Below are positions 44,739-56,037 of a stretch of 64,000 bases of DNA, piece by piece (the stretch's first letter is position 1; each line of letters begins with the position of its first letter). The stretch is from NCBI RefSeq assembly GCF_019393635.1, contig NC_057864.1, positions 469,696,617 to 469,760,616 on the forward strand, read 5' to 3'. Both the position numbers and the translations under genes were made by a program. The notes beneath the pieces are model-generated. The model saw nothing but the letters and a program-made list of their open reading frames with translations, did no database searches and was not told the DNA's origin. Origin of the DNA: Dromiciops gliroides (Eukaryota; Chordata; Mammalia; Microbiotheria; Microbiotheriidae).

Positions 44739-44850
44739 TTCTTTTTTCTTTAGGCAGTGGGGTTAAGTGACTTGCCCAGGGTCACACAGCTAGTAATTGT
44801 CTGAGGTTGGATTTGAAATGCAGGTCCTCCTGACTCCAGGACAGTGTTTT
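44739..44850 (-). mobile_element. WSINE, partial
   Basis: Lacks the tRNA head beyond CAGGACAGTG. Confidence 0.8.
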
Positions 44851-45016
44851 CTTCAAAGGTACTACTGTCCTTCCAATCTCCCATGTCCATAACCTTGGTG
44901 TTACCTTCAACTTCTCATTCTCCCAAATTCCTCATTTTCAATCAATTGCCAAATCTTGCCATTTTTACCTCCACAAAATCTCTTGAGTCTAACCTACTGT
45001 CCTCCCCCTCTATTTT

Positions 45017-45183
45017 CTTTTCTTTTCTTTCTTTCTTATTTTTTTTTTAGTGAGGCAACTGGGGTTAAGTGACTTGCCCAGGGTCACACAGCTAGTAAGT
45101 GTTAAGTGTCTGAGGCTGGATTTGAACTCAGGTACTCCTGACTCCAGAGCCGGTGCTCTATCCACTGTGCCACTAGCTGCCCC
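45017..45183 (-). mobile_element. WSINE
   Basis: CTCCCCTCTATTTTC-like duplication on both sides. Confidence 0.92.
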
Positions 45184-45214
45184 CTCCCCTCTATTTTCAA
45201 CAATAATAAAGAAC

Positions 45215-45381
45215 GGGGCAGCTAGTTGGTGCAGTGGTTAAAGCACCGGCCCTGGATTCAGGAGTACCTGAGTTCAAATCCAGCCTCAGACACTTGGCAC
45301 TTACTAGCTGTGTGACCCTGGGCAAGTCACTTTACCCCCATTGCCTACAAAAAAAACCCAAAAAAACAAACAAACAAACAA
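45215..45381 (+). mobile_element. WSINE
   Basis: Perfect 16-bp AACAATAATAAAGAAC at 45199 and 45382; (AAAC)n tail. Confidence 0.95.
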
Positions 45382-45420
45382 AACAATAATAAAGAACAAA
45401 ACCCTCACAAGAAACTCTCA

Positions 45421-46083
45421 GAGAGGGTGGAGCCGAGATGGAGGAAGAAAGGCATTAAGTGCTCAGAGCCACTGAAACAATTACTCCAGAAACAGCTGTC
45501 AGACAAGGCCACAGACAGGCTGAGACTATTTTCCCGCCAAGGACAGCTTAGAAGCTTGACAGGAGGGAGCCCCTGTACTGGACTGGGAGTAGAGTCCAAC
45601 CCTGACATCGCGATGACACAGATCCAGCCCCAGGCAAGCTCTGCTAGAGAAACTTACCCCCAAGCCTCCGAATCAGCTGCAGTGCCAGCGTCTTCTGGAA
45701 CTAAGCTTATGGTCAGGCAGGAGGCCCAGGTAGGGGAGAGGCCCAGGTAGGGGAGGGGCGCAGGCTCCTCAGAGCTAACAACCACAGCACACAAAGTTTT
45801 GCTGTCTGGTTAATTAGCAAGTTGACCTGAGGTTATCTTCAGACCAGAGCACAGGCCAGGCAAGAGAAAAACCTGCCCTTCCTTAAGCTGAAACATCTGG
45901 GACCCTCTAAAGTGGGATAATTGGAATGACACCCCCTGCTGGGAGCAGGCAGATCTCATACTTTAGCCACATGTTTCTCTTTACTTTTATATTGGGATAT
46001 ACTTTAATAAATACTTAATGCCCAAAGATTGGCGCTGTACCTCTTCTAATTTAAGGCGACCACTCAGATTTTAGACATCACAG
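45421..46083 (+). mobile_element. L1 5'-end-like segment followed by an LTR-like 3' segment
   Basis: The first part (45421 to about 45790) starts GGTGGAGCCGAGATGG, the typical start of a mammalian L1 5' UTR/promoter. The second (about 45800-46083) carries AATAAATACTTAATGCCC and a following R/U5-like stretch ending in CA, as in retroviral LTRs. No L1 coding sequence follows. The junction and the family of the second part are uncertain. Confidence 0.45.
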
Positions 46084-46350
46084 TGAGAATTTTATTACAC
46101 GATGATTGGAAAAAGATGAGGCTGGGTTGGTGCTGAGGACTGAAAGAAGGAAGATTGACCGGCAATGATGAGAATTGATGAATGGTGCTTGATTGATGGT
46201 GGTGGCAAAATGTATGGTACTTATTTTGCTGGGCTATTGTGAAGAAAATTCTTTGTCAAGCTTAAGGTACTATAAAAGTCATCTATTACTGTTGTTGCAA
46301 CAATCAACCTTATAGGTTCATTGTAGGGAAATCTTTAAAGTACTGTATGG
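46084..46350. other. Mostly unassigned, MIR-like 3' scrap
   Basis: GTCAAGCTTAAGGTACTATAAAAGTC near 46255 resembles a MIR-type 3' end. Confidence 0.4.
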
Positions 46351-46507
46351 GGGGCAGCTAGGTGGCACAGTGGATAAAGCACCAGCCCTGATTTCAGGAG
46401 GACCTGAGTTCAAATCCTGTTTCAGACACTTGACACTTACTAGCTCTGTGACCCTGGGCAAGTCACTTAACCCTCATTGCCCTGCAAAAAAGAAAAAGAA
46501 AAAAAAA
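46351..46507 (+). mobile_element. WSINE
   Basis: Full-length; directly followed by another same-strand copy. Confidence 0.92.
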
Positions 46508-46516
46508 CAACACATG

Positions 46517-46664
46517 GGAGCAGCTATGTGGCACAATGGATAAAGCACCAGCCCTGGATTCAGGAGTACCTGAGTTCAAATCTGGCCTCAGACACTTGAC
46601 ACTTACTAGCTGTGTGACCCTGGGCAAGTCACTTAACCCCATTACCCGGCAAAAAAAAAAAACA
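46517..46664 (+). mobile_element. WSINE in tandem with the previous one
   Basis: The two copies are separated by about 10 bp; the second has its own A-tail. Confidence 0.92.
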
Positions 46665-46839
46665 AACCCAACAACACTACTCACAGAGACTAGCAGAGCA
46701 ACCCCCCATGCTGGCCATGTCCAAAAGTGCTTGTCTTGTTCTGGATTTTAAGGACACAACTTCTTGGGCAGGAGGTAGGTGAATGGTTAATGCTTAGTCC
46801 TCCAGACTCCCATTGTATCATCATAGGCAGAATTCTAAA

Positions 46840-47062
46840 GACTTTCAAAAGTGTTTTTTAGCATGTCATGTAAGTTATTCTAGTTCTGGTCATCACATCC
46901 ATTCATAGCGAGCTTCCCAGTTTCCTCTGAATCTGTCCATTTCTTACAGCACAGTAATATTCCATTATATTCATCTATCACAATCCCTAATGACTGGGAG
47001 CCTCCTTCATTTCCAGTTTTTGCGACCATGAAAAGAGCTGCTATAAGTATTTTTGTATTTAT
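46840..47062 (-). mobile_element. L1 ORF2 3' fragment, antisense
   Basis: Minus-strand ALFMVAKTGNEGG..SLGIVIDEYNGILLCCKK corresponds to the ORF2 C-terminus, diverged. Confidence 0.75.
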
Positions 47063-47064
47063 AT

Positions 47065-48350
47065 ATGCTGAGCCCTGGTTCAAGCCCCCATTGCTTCTCT
47101 CCTCACTACTGAAATGGTCTCCTGGCCTCCATTCTCTCCCCATTCCAATCTATCATCTGTACACAGTTGTGCAGATCTGACCACGTCACTCCCCTACTCA
47201 TTAGCCCCAGTGGCTCCCTACTGTCGATAAAATAGAAATGCCTAATTTTGCCTTCTAAAATCACTCCCACCTGGTTCCAATCTATCTTTCCAGCCTCCTT
47301 ATGATTATAACAGTATTCATAGGCTTCACATACATTAGCTCATCTGATTCTCACAACAACCCCATGAGGCAGGCGCCATAATGACCCCCATTTTACAAAT
47401 GAGGAAGCTGAGGCAGATGCGTTAATTGACTCGCCCGGAGTCACTGGGCTTGAGTTGGCATTTGAATTGAGGTCTTCCCGACTCTCAAGTCCAGCATACG
47501 AGCTGCTTGCGCCACCTAGCGGCCTCGTTCTGCATCACTCCTCTTCGTCTAGCTCCCCAGCGGTGCTCTGGCTCCGGCTGTTTGTTCCTCCTCACCTCGG
47601 CTTCACAGAATCCCTCTCTCCAAGATATTCCAGCGCATCTTCTACCCAGACTCCCCCACGGCTCCCAAGTGCTGCCGATGCCCCTCCCCCCAAACCACCT
47701 TGTAGTTCTATTTTGGCGTACACGAGTGTTTTCTCCTCGGACAGAAAGGACCCTCCCGGGCGGCGGGGTTAAATCTGTGTAACGTGCGCATCCCCAGCAC
47801 GTAGCACAGCACCCGGCGCAGACACCTTGTTGATGACCATTTTCTCATCAATTACCAAAGCCCGTAGTAGATTCTGCCTCCACGTCTTTCCCACCGCCCC
47901 CCCCCATTCTCCCCAAGTTCAGGGCGCTTGTCTAGGCACATAACCTCCCGATTTCATCTTTCTGCCCCCAATCTTTCCCCTCACTAATCTACCCTTCCCA
48001 CCACGGCCCAAATCACCGTCCTAATAAACTTTACTAAACCTATCTAACCCGGCATCAAACCCCTCTTCGGGCTGTCCCCATGCCTGAAATGCTGCCTCTC
48101 CTCACCTGCACCTGCAGGCTCAGTCCAAATCTCACCATCTGAGAAGCCTTCCTGCCCCGCTCCCCCTGCCGCATGCCAGTGCCTTCCTTCTCTCTATAAT
48201 TACTGTCTCTTTGCATCTTGTCTCTATATAGGTGCTTCCCTTTAAACTGTGGGCCCCTTGAGAGCAGGACAGCACCGAGCCATAACGCTTGGGCTCGGAC
48301 AAAAAAGCAGGTGCCTAATAAATGCTTGTTGGCTGGCTGGCTCTACAAGC
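47065..48350 (+). mobile_element. L2 LINE 3' sequence with a nested MIR
   Basis: CCACGTCACTCCCCTACTCA..CCAGTGGCTCCCTACTGTC is L2. An inverted MIR occupies 47310-47520. L2-like sequence resumes and ends GTGCCTAATAAATGCTTGTTGG at 48311-48335. Confidence 0.75.
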
Positions 48351-48639
48351 AGGCGGCCCCGGCGCTGGACCCACGGCAGGGTCGGGGCAGTTGGGAGCAC
48401 AGGGATAGGGATATGGAAATGTGGAGGCACGCCTTGAAGGCCGCCTCGGAGCTCTTCGTCCCGGACTCCGGTCAAGTCCACAAGAACTTATTATGCACCT
48501 ACTATGTACGTGCTTGGCGCAGGGAATACTAGGAGGGCTGCCCCAGTAGCTCTGTCAGCTGCGTCCTTGAGCCCAGTGACAACTTGGAAAGTTCTCGGAG
48601 GTAATTCTGGCCCTGACTGCGCCTAGTTGGCCAATCCCA

Positions 48640-49017
48640 CATTTCCCCGCCCCCTGGAAAGAAGATGTAGATCCGTTTCTAGTCTCAAACCGAGTGGCGG
48701 TTGCTAGGCAACCACGTGTGCTTCCGTCTTAAAAAACGGAGGGGAGGGGCCCGATGAGTGACGTCCAACGGGCGCGACACGTGACTCCGCCTAGTGACCT
48801 TCACCGATGCGGTCAGAGGGGGGCGAGCCGGAAAGGCCTTGCGAGGAAGGCACTGATTGGCTAGAGGAAGCTCGCGGAGGCAGACGGCCGCTGATTGGCC
48901 GCGAGTGTGCAGGTGGGCGGCCGCTAATTGGTCGAGGGTGTTGGTAGCCATTCAAGGAGCGGTCGCCTTCTCTCTCCTCTCATTTCTCCCCAGGACCTCT
49001 GTCTTTAGGAGACGACT
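48640..49017 (+). promoter_or_regulatory. CHCHD2: CHCHD2 CpG-rich promoter and 5' UTR
   Basis: This CpG-rich, TATA-less block directly precedes the start codon. Sites seen: an RFX X-box-like near-palindrome GGTTGCTAGGCAACC at 48699-48713, abutting an E-box CACGTG at 48713-48718; CRE TGACGTCC at 48759-48766; a second E-box CACGTG at 48778-48783; and three same-orientation inverted CCAAT boxes (ATTGG) at 48856, 48894 and 48927, spaced 38 and 33 bp. A pyrimidine tract at 48967-48990 may mark the start-site zone. Repeated NF-Y sites with CRE and E-box suit a housekeeping mitochondrial gene. Actual binding is inferred. Confidence 0.75.
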
Positions 49018-52000
49018 ATGCCGCGCGGAAGCAGGAGCCGGACCTCCCGGGTGGCCCCCCCGGCCAGGTAAGAGGCGAGGCGAGGCGAGAGCGGGGTGAC
49101 TCCGGCGAGAAAAAGGCGAACAGCGGCAGCTCGAAGCGCCGTGACGCAGCCGGGAAGGCCGCTGGGGGGGAGGGGCGGCTAATGCGAGGGCCCCCCATCA
49201 ATCCTCCCCCCCCCCACTCCTCTTTGTCGCATGCGCGTTGCCCCCCCCACGGCCCACGTGGTTCCCGCCGTGGGGGGCCCTTCCAAGCGTTCTCCTAGTC
49301 CGGGGCTGAGCGGGTCGCCTCCTGCGGGGCAGGCCCCGCTCCAGAGAGGATGGAGCTTGGAGCCAGACAACGGCCACTCTGCCCCATGCCTGAACACCCA
49401 GGGGGCCGAAGAGCCGGGCGCTAAGCGGTGTTAGGTACACCCCACGCCCGCTCCGTGCCCAAGTTTACCTCCCTGCGCCTTCAGGGTCCGGGCCTCAACT
49501 ACCGTTAGTTACGCCAAAGCTTCGTAAACTTTCCACTCGAGACCCTTTTTCGCCGGGAAATCTTTACACGACCCTGGGTACATAGGTATATAAAATAGGT
49601 ATACATAACCTTTTATTGTGGTTAGATTTTTTTTTTTTTGCGATCCCCACGTTCATGTACGCGACTGGACCCACATTTTAGGAAGTTTTGTTTGGTTTGT
49701 TGTTTGTTTGTTTTTGGTGGGGCTGTGAGGGTTAAGTGACTTGCCCAGGGTCACACCGCTAGAAAGTGTCATGGGTCCGGATTTGAAGTCAGGTCCTCTT
49801 GAATTCAGGGCCGGTTCTCTATCCACTGCGCCACCTAGCTGCCCCTGGAAGTTTTGTTTTAAGCCGCTAAACAAAGGACAGAGAGGACGGCAAGTTTTAT
49901 TTCAAAGTAAAATTGTAATGAGGTTTCTAATGTTAAAGCCAGAGTTCACTCATCACTTCCTCAGCCCACCCCACTACCCTATTTCTGCAACTCTTTCCTG
50001 AAGTGTGGTTCCGAACGTTTTTTAATTCCCTAAACCCCTTCAACAACAAAATAAGTATTATAACTCTTACTTACTTACTGTTTTAAGAGCTGTCAGCTCT
50101 GTGGACCACCTAGGAAGGTGGTTGTGTCTCACGCGCTCAGTAAGCTCCAGTGGCTCCCTGTAATATCCATGATGAAACATAAAATCTCTTTTGGCTTTTC
50201 AAGCCTTTCATATAACCTGTCACCCTCTCCATTCCCAGGCATTATGCCATTCAGTGACTCGGGGCCTCCTTGCACAACACTTTTAACTCCAGGTAGTTAC
50301 ACTAGTTTTCATAAGTGCCTGGAATGCTCTTTCGTCTCCATCTCCTGGCTTCTTTTAAAGTTCAGCTAAAATCCTTTTTTTGTTTTTAAATAAAAGTTTT
50401 TATTGAAAAGTTTTGAATTCCAAATTCTATCCCTCCCTCCCCACCTTCTCCCTGAAGTGGTAAGCAGATAGAGGTTATGCATGTGCAATTATATAAAACA
50501 TTTCTGTATTAGTTAGTTCTGTATAAGACAACTCGAATAAAAGAAAAAAATGGAAGAAAGTGGAAAATAACATGCTTCAGTCTGTATTCAAACAATATCA
50601 TTTCTTTCTTTGGAGGTGGATCGTATGCTTCATTAGTCTTTTAGGATTGTCTTGGATCATTGTATTGCTGAGACTAGCTAAGTCATTCACAGTTCTTCAT
50701 TGAACAATATTGCTGTCACTGTGTACAACATTCTTCTGGTTCTGTTCACTTCACTACGCATCATGTTCCTTCTAAATCTTTCCAGGTTTATCTGAAATCA
50801 TCCTGCTTGTCATTTCTTATGTAGCACAATACCATTCCATTATAATCATATACCACAGCTTGTTTAGCCGATCCCCAATTGACAAGCCCCCTCCCCCCTT
50901 TGATTTCAAGTTCTAAGCCAGCTGTGAAGAACTGCTTTGAATATTTTTGTACAGGTCCTTTCCACTTTGGGGGGATGTCTTTGGGATATAAACCTAGCAG
51001 TGGTGTTGCTGGATCAAAGGGTGTATGTACAGTTTTATAGCTCTTTGAGCATAGTTCCAAATTGCCTTCCAGAATGGTTGGATCAGTTCACAACTCCAAA
51101 CAGTGGAAAACCCTACCTTTACTACTCTGACTTCCTTTTGTGATTATCTCCAATTTATTCTCTATATCTTGCTTTTATATATTTGTTTGTACATGGTGTC
51201 CTCTTCCTTTAGACAGGAACTGGTTTTTTTCTTTGTATCCTCAGGGTTTAATTAATTCAGAGTAGATACTTAATGAAATGTTATCAAAAAAATATTTAAG
51301 TTCATGGACCCCAAGTTAAGAATCTCAGTTTAAAAATCTTGCTTAGATCCTCACCATTTTGTTGAGGGCCTAAAGACTATGCCATACACAGTTATGCTCT
51401 GCTGGTACCATTCTCACCCCATTATGGGCACATCCTTGGCTTCCTGTTATGTGAAATGAGGGATTGTACTAGATTAAAGGTCCCTTCTGCACTAAATCCT
51501 TTGAGCCTAAATGTAATCCACTGCTTGAGTTTAGCATGGGTCCCACCCCCAAGTCACATGAGACTTGATCTACCCATCCAGGATTACTTGGGCTTGGGTG
51601 TTTATCGGTCCCATCCCTGTTTTTATTACTATTGATTATAAAGGCAGGATCTGTTCGGCACTTGAAGATTTTCAGATTGCTTCTATGTTTCATTTCATTG
51701 AGACTTCAAATTACTTTATTCTACATGCAGCAGGGGATATTTTAAAAAACCCACAGATATTGAAGTGATTTGCCCGAGGTCCCACAGTGACAGCCATTGA
51801 ACCCAGTTCTGGGTCCATGTATGCTAACATTTTTCTTTTATGCCAGGAGGGTTTTTGAGATCTTCTGTCAGTTTAGTATAGAAGCGAATATAATTCCTGG
51901 TTTGGGACTATGTCTGTAACTTCCATATGATTCTGCTTTTAAACAGTTTTTTGTTGATATCTTTCATTTTTACATCCCCTATATTTTCCTCTTTTCCTAA

Positions 52001-54014
52001 CTTAGTATATGCAAAGTGTTTTCAGCATAACCCAGTGACATTTGGACTTTGTATAGTAATAATAAAAAGAATGAACAATATTTTGAATAAAGAGTCAGGT
52101 TGTTGAAAGTAAGTGTGCAGGGCAGCTAGGTGGCACAGTGGTTAGAGCACCAGCCCTGGAGTCAGGAGGACCTGAGTTCAAATCCGGCCTCAGACACCTC
52201 ACAATTTACTAGCTGTGTGACCCTGGGCAAGTCACTTAACCCCAATCGCCTCACCAAAAAAAGAAAGAAAGAAAGTAAATATGCAACATTTTCTCCCTCC
52301 AGTTTGTTAATCTTTGTTAGTTTGAGGCAGAATCTTCTGTTTCTCTTTTACAGTCGGGCACCCCCAATGAGAGCTGCCCCAGCACCAGCAGTTCACCCTC
52401 CAGCAGCAGCACCACCCTCTGCAGTTGCACCACCCTCTGCTGCACCCAGGCAGCCAGGGTTAATGGCCCAAATGGCTACCACCGCAGCAGGAGTGGCAGT
52501 GGGCTCAGCTGTTGGGCACACCATTGGTCATGCCATTACTGGAGGCTTTGGTGGTGGAAGCAATGCTGAGCCTGCAAGGCCTGACATCACCTACCAGGTA
52601 AATAAACCCAGGATGTTTTAGTATATACTGCGTGGATGCCTTATCCTCCCCAAAAGCTGCCACTGTCTTATTCAGTAAGGGGCATTTGGCAATGGGCACT
52701 CTGGATGGATTTAAGCCATACCAGATGTTGTGGAGGGGACTGCATTTCAGTCTTCTTGTCTGTCAGTCTCTCCCTTAGTCACATGTTTTTCTGTTTCTTT
52801 TTCTGTGCTTTGTGTGAGATGTCCAAGTGCTTTTTGAGGCGGGGGGGGGGGGGGGGTGTGTGTGCAGGGCATTGAGGGTTAAGTGACTTGCCCAGGTTCA
52901 CACAGCTAGTAAGTGTCAAGTGTCTGAGGCCGGATTTGAACTCAGGTCTTCCTGAATCCAAGGCCAATGCTCTATCCACTGTGCCACCTAGCTGCCCCTC
53001 TATAAGTGCTTTTTAAAAGATCCAGTGTAATGATTATCTTCCAGTTTAATTTTTAAAAATAAAAAGGGGGGGGCAGCTAAGTGGCACAGTGGATAGAGCA
53101 CTGGCCTTGGATTCAGGAAGACCTGAGTTCAAATCCGGCCTCAGACACTTGACACTTACTAGCTGTGTGACCCTAGGCAAGTCACTTAACCTTCATTGCC
53201 CACAAAAACAAAAAATAAAAAGATGTGTTTGTTCTTAAAAAAACAATTGCTCAAGATGCCTTTCTTCAGTATCTTAACATGCCATCTTCTCAGGAGCCTC
53301 AGGGAGCCCAGCCAGGGTACCAGCAGCAGCAGCAGCAGTTTGGCCCCTGCCACTACGAGATGAAGCAGTTCTTAGAGTGTGCCCAGAACCAGGGTGACCT
53401 CAAGCTGTGTGAGGGCTTTAGCGAGGTGTTGAAGCAGTGCAGGTTTGCAAACGGTAAGTGCGGATGCATCGTGGCGGTACCCATCTCAAAGCTGTGGGGG
53501 AGAAGCATCTATTTCTTGTCTTGTGAAGGTGGCTCCATGCTGCTCCTAGTTCTGAGAATTGCTGCTCCAGGGCCTACGCATTCTTTGTACAGATGGTGAC
53601 ATCTCTAAGAAATGCTAGCAGAAACTTCCTTTCGTGGGAGGGAGATTCCTGCTCTGCACAAGGAGAACTTTGCTGCAGTTTGAGCTGTCAGTAGAATGGG
53701 CTATAGAAGGCAGTGATGGGTTCCCTGTGGTGGTTGGGGGTCTTTGAGTAGAGCCTGCATGGCTGCTGCTTCTATAGCATCCCTCATCCCTAGCACCTTA
53801 GGAGACGTGGCTGCTATTGTTTTAACTGAGGAAACAAATGACACGCCTGTGATGTGACATGAAGGCAGAATTGGAACTTAAGTCTTCTGGCTGGCCCAGA
53901 TCTGGTACAAAGGCCTGTACTTTAGGCTCTGAAGGATTACAGTCGCTAAGCCTTGATGTAGATGCTTTCAGTAAATGTTAATACTCCTCTTTTTCTTTTG
54001 CAGGATTAGCCTAA
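49018..54014 (+). CDS. CHCHD2: CHCHD2 (MICOS-associated twin-CX9C protein), four coding exons
   Basis: Coding exons are 49018-49067, 52354-52597, 53294-53453 and 54004-54014, all with GT..AG introns (3286, 696 and 550 bp) in compatible phases. The joined product has 154 residues, against 151 in human from memory. The N-terminus [11 protein letters not shown] is the basic mitochondrial-targeting segment. Residues about 20-48 are Pro/Ala-rich, and [21 protein letters not shown] with following Gly-rich sequence (about 52-85) is the conserved hydrophobic helix. The C-terminal CHCH domain has two CX9C pairs, C117/C127 and C137/C147, which form disulfides on Mia40/CHCHD4 import. The end FANGLA and the DITYQEPQG linker separate it from paralog CHCHD10. 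CHCHD2 acts in the mitochondrial intermembrane space with MICOS and complex IV and also as a nuclear hypoxia-response factor (established). A six-glutamine CAG run (107-112) before the CHCH domain is longer than in human. The start has A at -3. Intron 1 holds a DNA transposon, L2, L1 and SINE copies; intron 2 holds two SINEs. Confidence 0.97.
49515..49684 (+). mobile_element. DNA transposon-like repeat, family 2 copy 2, in CHCHD2 intron 1
   Basis: Shares ACATAACCTTTTATTGTGG-type interior and the CGTAAACTTTCCACTCGAGA head with the copy at 36179. Confidence 0.65.
49694..49846 (-). mobile_element. WSINE in CHCHD2 intron 1
   Basis: GGAAGTTTTGTTT at 49681 and 49847. Confidence 0.92.
50115..50350 (+). 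mobile_element. L2 fragment in CHCHD2 intron 1
   Basis: CTCCAGTGGCTCCCTGTAATATCC..TTCAAGCCTTTCATATAACC..TGCCTGGAATGCTC. Confidence 0.85.
50351..51110 (-). mobile_element. L1 LINE 3' end, antisense, in CHCHD2 intron 1
   Basis: Minus-strand [21 protein letters not shown]..; interrupts an L2, whose 3' terminus resumes at about 51120-51285. Confidence 0.93.
51111..52104. other. Rest of CHCHD2 intron 1
   Basis: L2 3' end (51120-51285), MIR-like piece (51690-51815), then unassigned AT-rich DNA. Confidence 0.5.
52120..52270 (+). mobile_element. WSINE 84 bp upstream of CHCHD2 exon 2
   Basis: GAAAGTAAGTGTGCA / GAAAGTAAATATGCA duplication. It ends close to the exon 2 acceptor. Confidence 0.93.
52707..52755 (+). 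repeat. 49-bp segment duplicated at 56770-56818
   Basis: Lies in CHCHD2 intron 2. 47 of 49 positions match the downstream copy in direct orientation (both differences T to C). Flanks do not match. Confidence 0.85.
52836..52998 (-). mobile_element. WSINE with G-run/TG tail region in CHCHD2 intron 2
   Basis: AAGTGCTTTTT flanks both ends; a poly(G) of about 17 bp precedes the body where a T-tract is expected. Confidence 0.9.
53066..53215 (+). mobile_element. WSINE in CHCHD2 intron 2
   Basis: Full-length; ends 78 bp before exon 3. Confidence 0.92.
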
Positions 54015-54314
54015 TTGAGACCTTCAAAAGAAAGAAATGGAAAAATCACCTCTGAAGACCAATCGAATTTATTAATCCATAATTGATAGGGAAATGATAA
54101 AGAAAGCTGAGACCACCCATACTTTGTTTCTTTGTCTATGTCACTAACAGAACAGGCTTCAAGGGGAGGGACGGATGGCATTCGAACTGTGGAAATAAGG
54201 AGATGATATAAAATGTTGGGACAAGACAAATGCTTGTGTGGTCTCCTCAAAATGAATGATTGTGATGTAAACTCTTAGCAGCAAAAAGCATCTTAAGTTA
54301 TGGATAGTCATTCA

Positions 54315-54320
54315 AATAAA
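54315..54320 (+). terminator. CHCHD2: CHCHD2 poly(A) signal
   Basis: AATAAA lies 300 bp after the CHCHD2 stop codon, in otherwise repeat-free 3' UTR sequence. Transcript end is expected some 15-25 bp later. The short 3' UTR fits CHCHD2 in other mammals. Confidence 0.85.
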
Positions 54321-54844
54321 GCTATTTCCTCCTGGATGTGAGGTCTGTGAGTGTGGGAATGGGAACTTGGCTATCCTTGGTTGGGGGAGGGGGTGATAAA
54401 GCACAGCTAAGGTGGAAAGGGGAATGGCTTTTTTAAAGCCCATGGATCTTTTGGGGGGGGGGGGTCCATTGCTTGCATTGCTACAGCACAGCCTTGCTGG
54501 TTTCCAGATGAAGCCATGGCTTGACCTTCCCAGCTCCTGCCATTCACATAAGTGCTTCTGTGAGCCTTGTTTTGCGCAACCCAAGAGGTCAAGGAGAAAA
54601 TTGATTGTGTTGTCAGAACTGCCCTTCAGAGTTGGTGAAGGTCCAGTTCTCTGGTGTGTGTGCATGTTCCTCATGGCCTGTTGGTGATGAAATCCAGAGG
54701 CACGTGTAGTTTTCCACGGAAACCTTAAGGGGACAGCTGTGATGTTTAAAAGGTGCCAGGATTGCATGGGTCCCACCTGCTTTTATCTCGCAGTAAGGTG
54801 GGGGGAGGGTCAATGCTCATCCTACATCAGTCCCAAATGTAGTA

Positions 54845-55130
54845 AGGAGGGATTGGAGAGTAATAAAACATTGGAAAGATAGGAGGGGTCTAGGTTACAA
54901 AGGGTTTTGACTGCCAAATGAGCATTTAGTATTTCTCTGGTAGACTAATAGTTTACTGAGCAGGGGAGTGACGGTCAGACCTGCGCTTTAGGAGAATCAC
55001 CTTAGTGGCTTGTAAGGGGTTAAGAGTGAGAGGAAGTGGAGGCCGATTGTAAATGGCCTTTTCCCGGAGTTCAGCTACAAAAGAAGTGATACAGGATGAT
55101 TGCAGGGGTGGAAAGGTCAGGGTAGAGTGG
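54845..55130 (-). mobile_element. L2 fragment, antisense, downstream of CHCHD2
   Basis: GGTCTAGGTTACAAAGGGTTTTG..GGGGAGTGACGGTCAGACCTGC matches the inverted L2 order. Confidence 0.85.
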
Positions 55131-55474
55131 GGTCAGAAGAGAGTGGAGCAAATAGCAGATTCCCTGGGGCCGGGCACCATTGGCTGGGAGTGTCAAGGTT
55201 GAGACAGCTCAAGGAAGTGGCGCTTCTTAGAATGTGGGCCACCGGCCAGTGTCGGATACTCAGCCCCTTAGACGCCTGTAGCTATTTAGGGCTATCTGAG
55301 GGGCATGAGGGCAAAGTGGGCCTTCAGAGCTTGAGTGGGTGAGCCAGTCTTAAAACCACTCAATTCCTCCTTTGACCATTTCCTTCGAGACCTTCCTGTG
55401 ATGAACATACCCTAAACCTTTTCACAAATTCAATTCGGGGAACGTTTATTAAGTGCCTACTGTATGTGAGGAAC

Positions 55475-56037
55475 TGTTATGGGCTGGGGTATCTCATTTG
55501 AATGGGTCGGCAAAAGAACCTTCTCCTTAAGAAACTAAACCAAAGGACAGACACACCTAAAGAGATAAGCAGCACTTATCTCTTGGAACGGCTTTAACTC
55601 CAGGACCACCACCCTTCATTTCAGCCTTCCCCACCCCTGGGGAGACTAGATTAAGTATGGCTGTTGCCTTTGGGGTGTAAGGAGGAGAGAGATGGCTTGA
55701 GAGATCAGGAGCCGCCCCTCACCAACTCCCCCAGCCCCCCCTCCCCTAATAAGGAAACGTTCCACAGTCAGAAGATCACCTCATCAGACCACCATCCGTC
55801 CTCTATAAAATTCTGCCTGCCTACTGCTCCCGGAGAAAGGTGTCTCAGAGAGCCTCGCCTCTGGGCCATGCCTTCTCCCCACAAGAAGTCCAAGGATTTC
55901 TCTCTTGGTTTCCTTTCCCTAGCACCTAAATGAACTATTATTTTATTCTAATTGGATTTGTGGGCAAGAGGGTGTAATTCTTTAAAGAGGAATTCCTAAG
56001 ACCCCCTACCCCAAACCCACACTATTTCCCCATAACA
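55475..56037 (+). mobile_element. Solo LTR, family A copy 3
   Basis: A 563-bp LTR of the same family on the + strand, starting TGTTATGGGC and ending CCCATAACA. It shows TATAAAA near 55804, a poly(A) region near 55930, and a C-rich 3' end. It sits at the edge of an L2/MIR stub (55434-55474). No internal region was seen. It is the best complete example of the family in the window. Confidence 0.87.
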
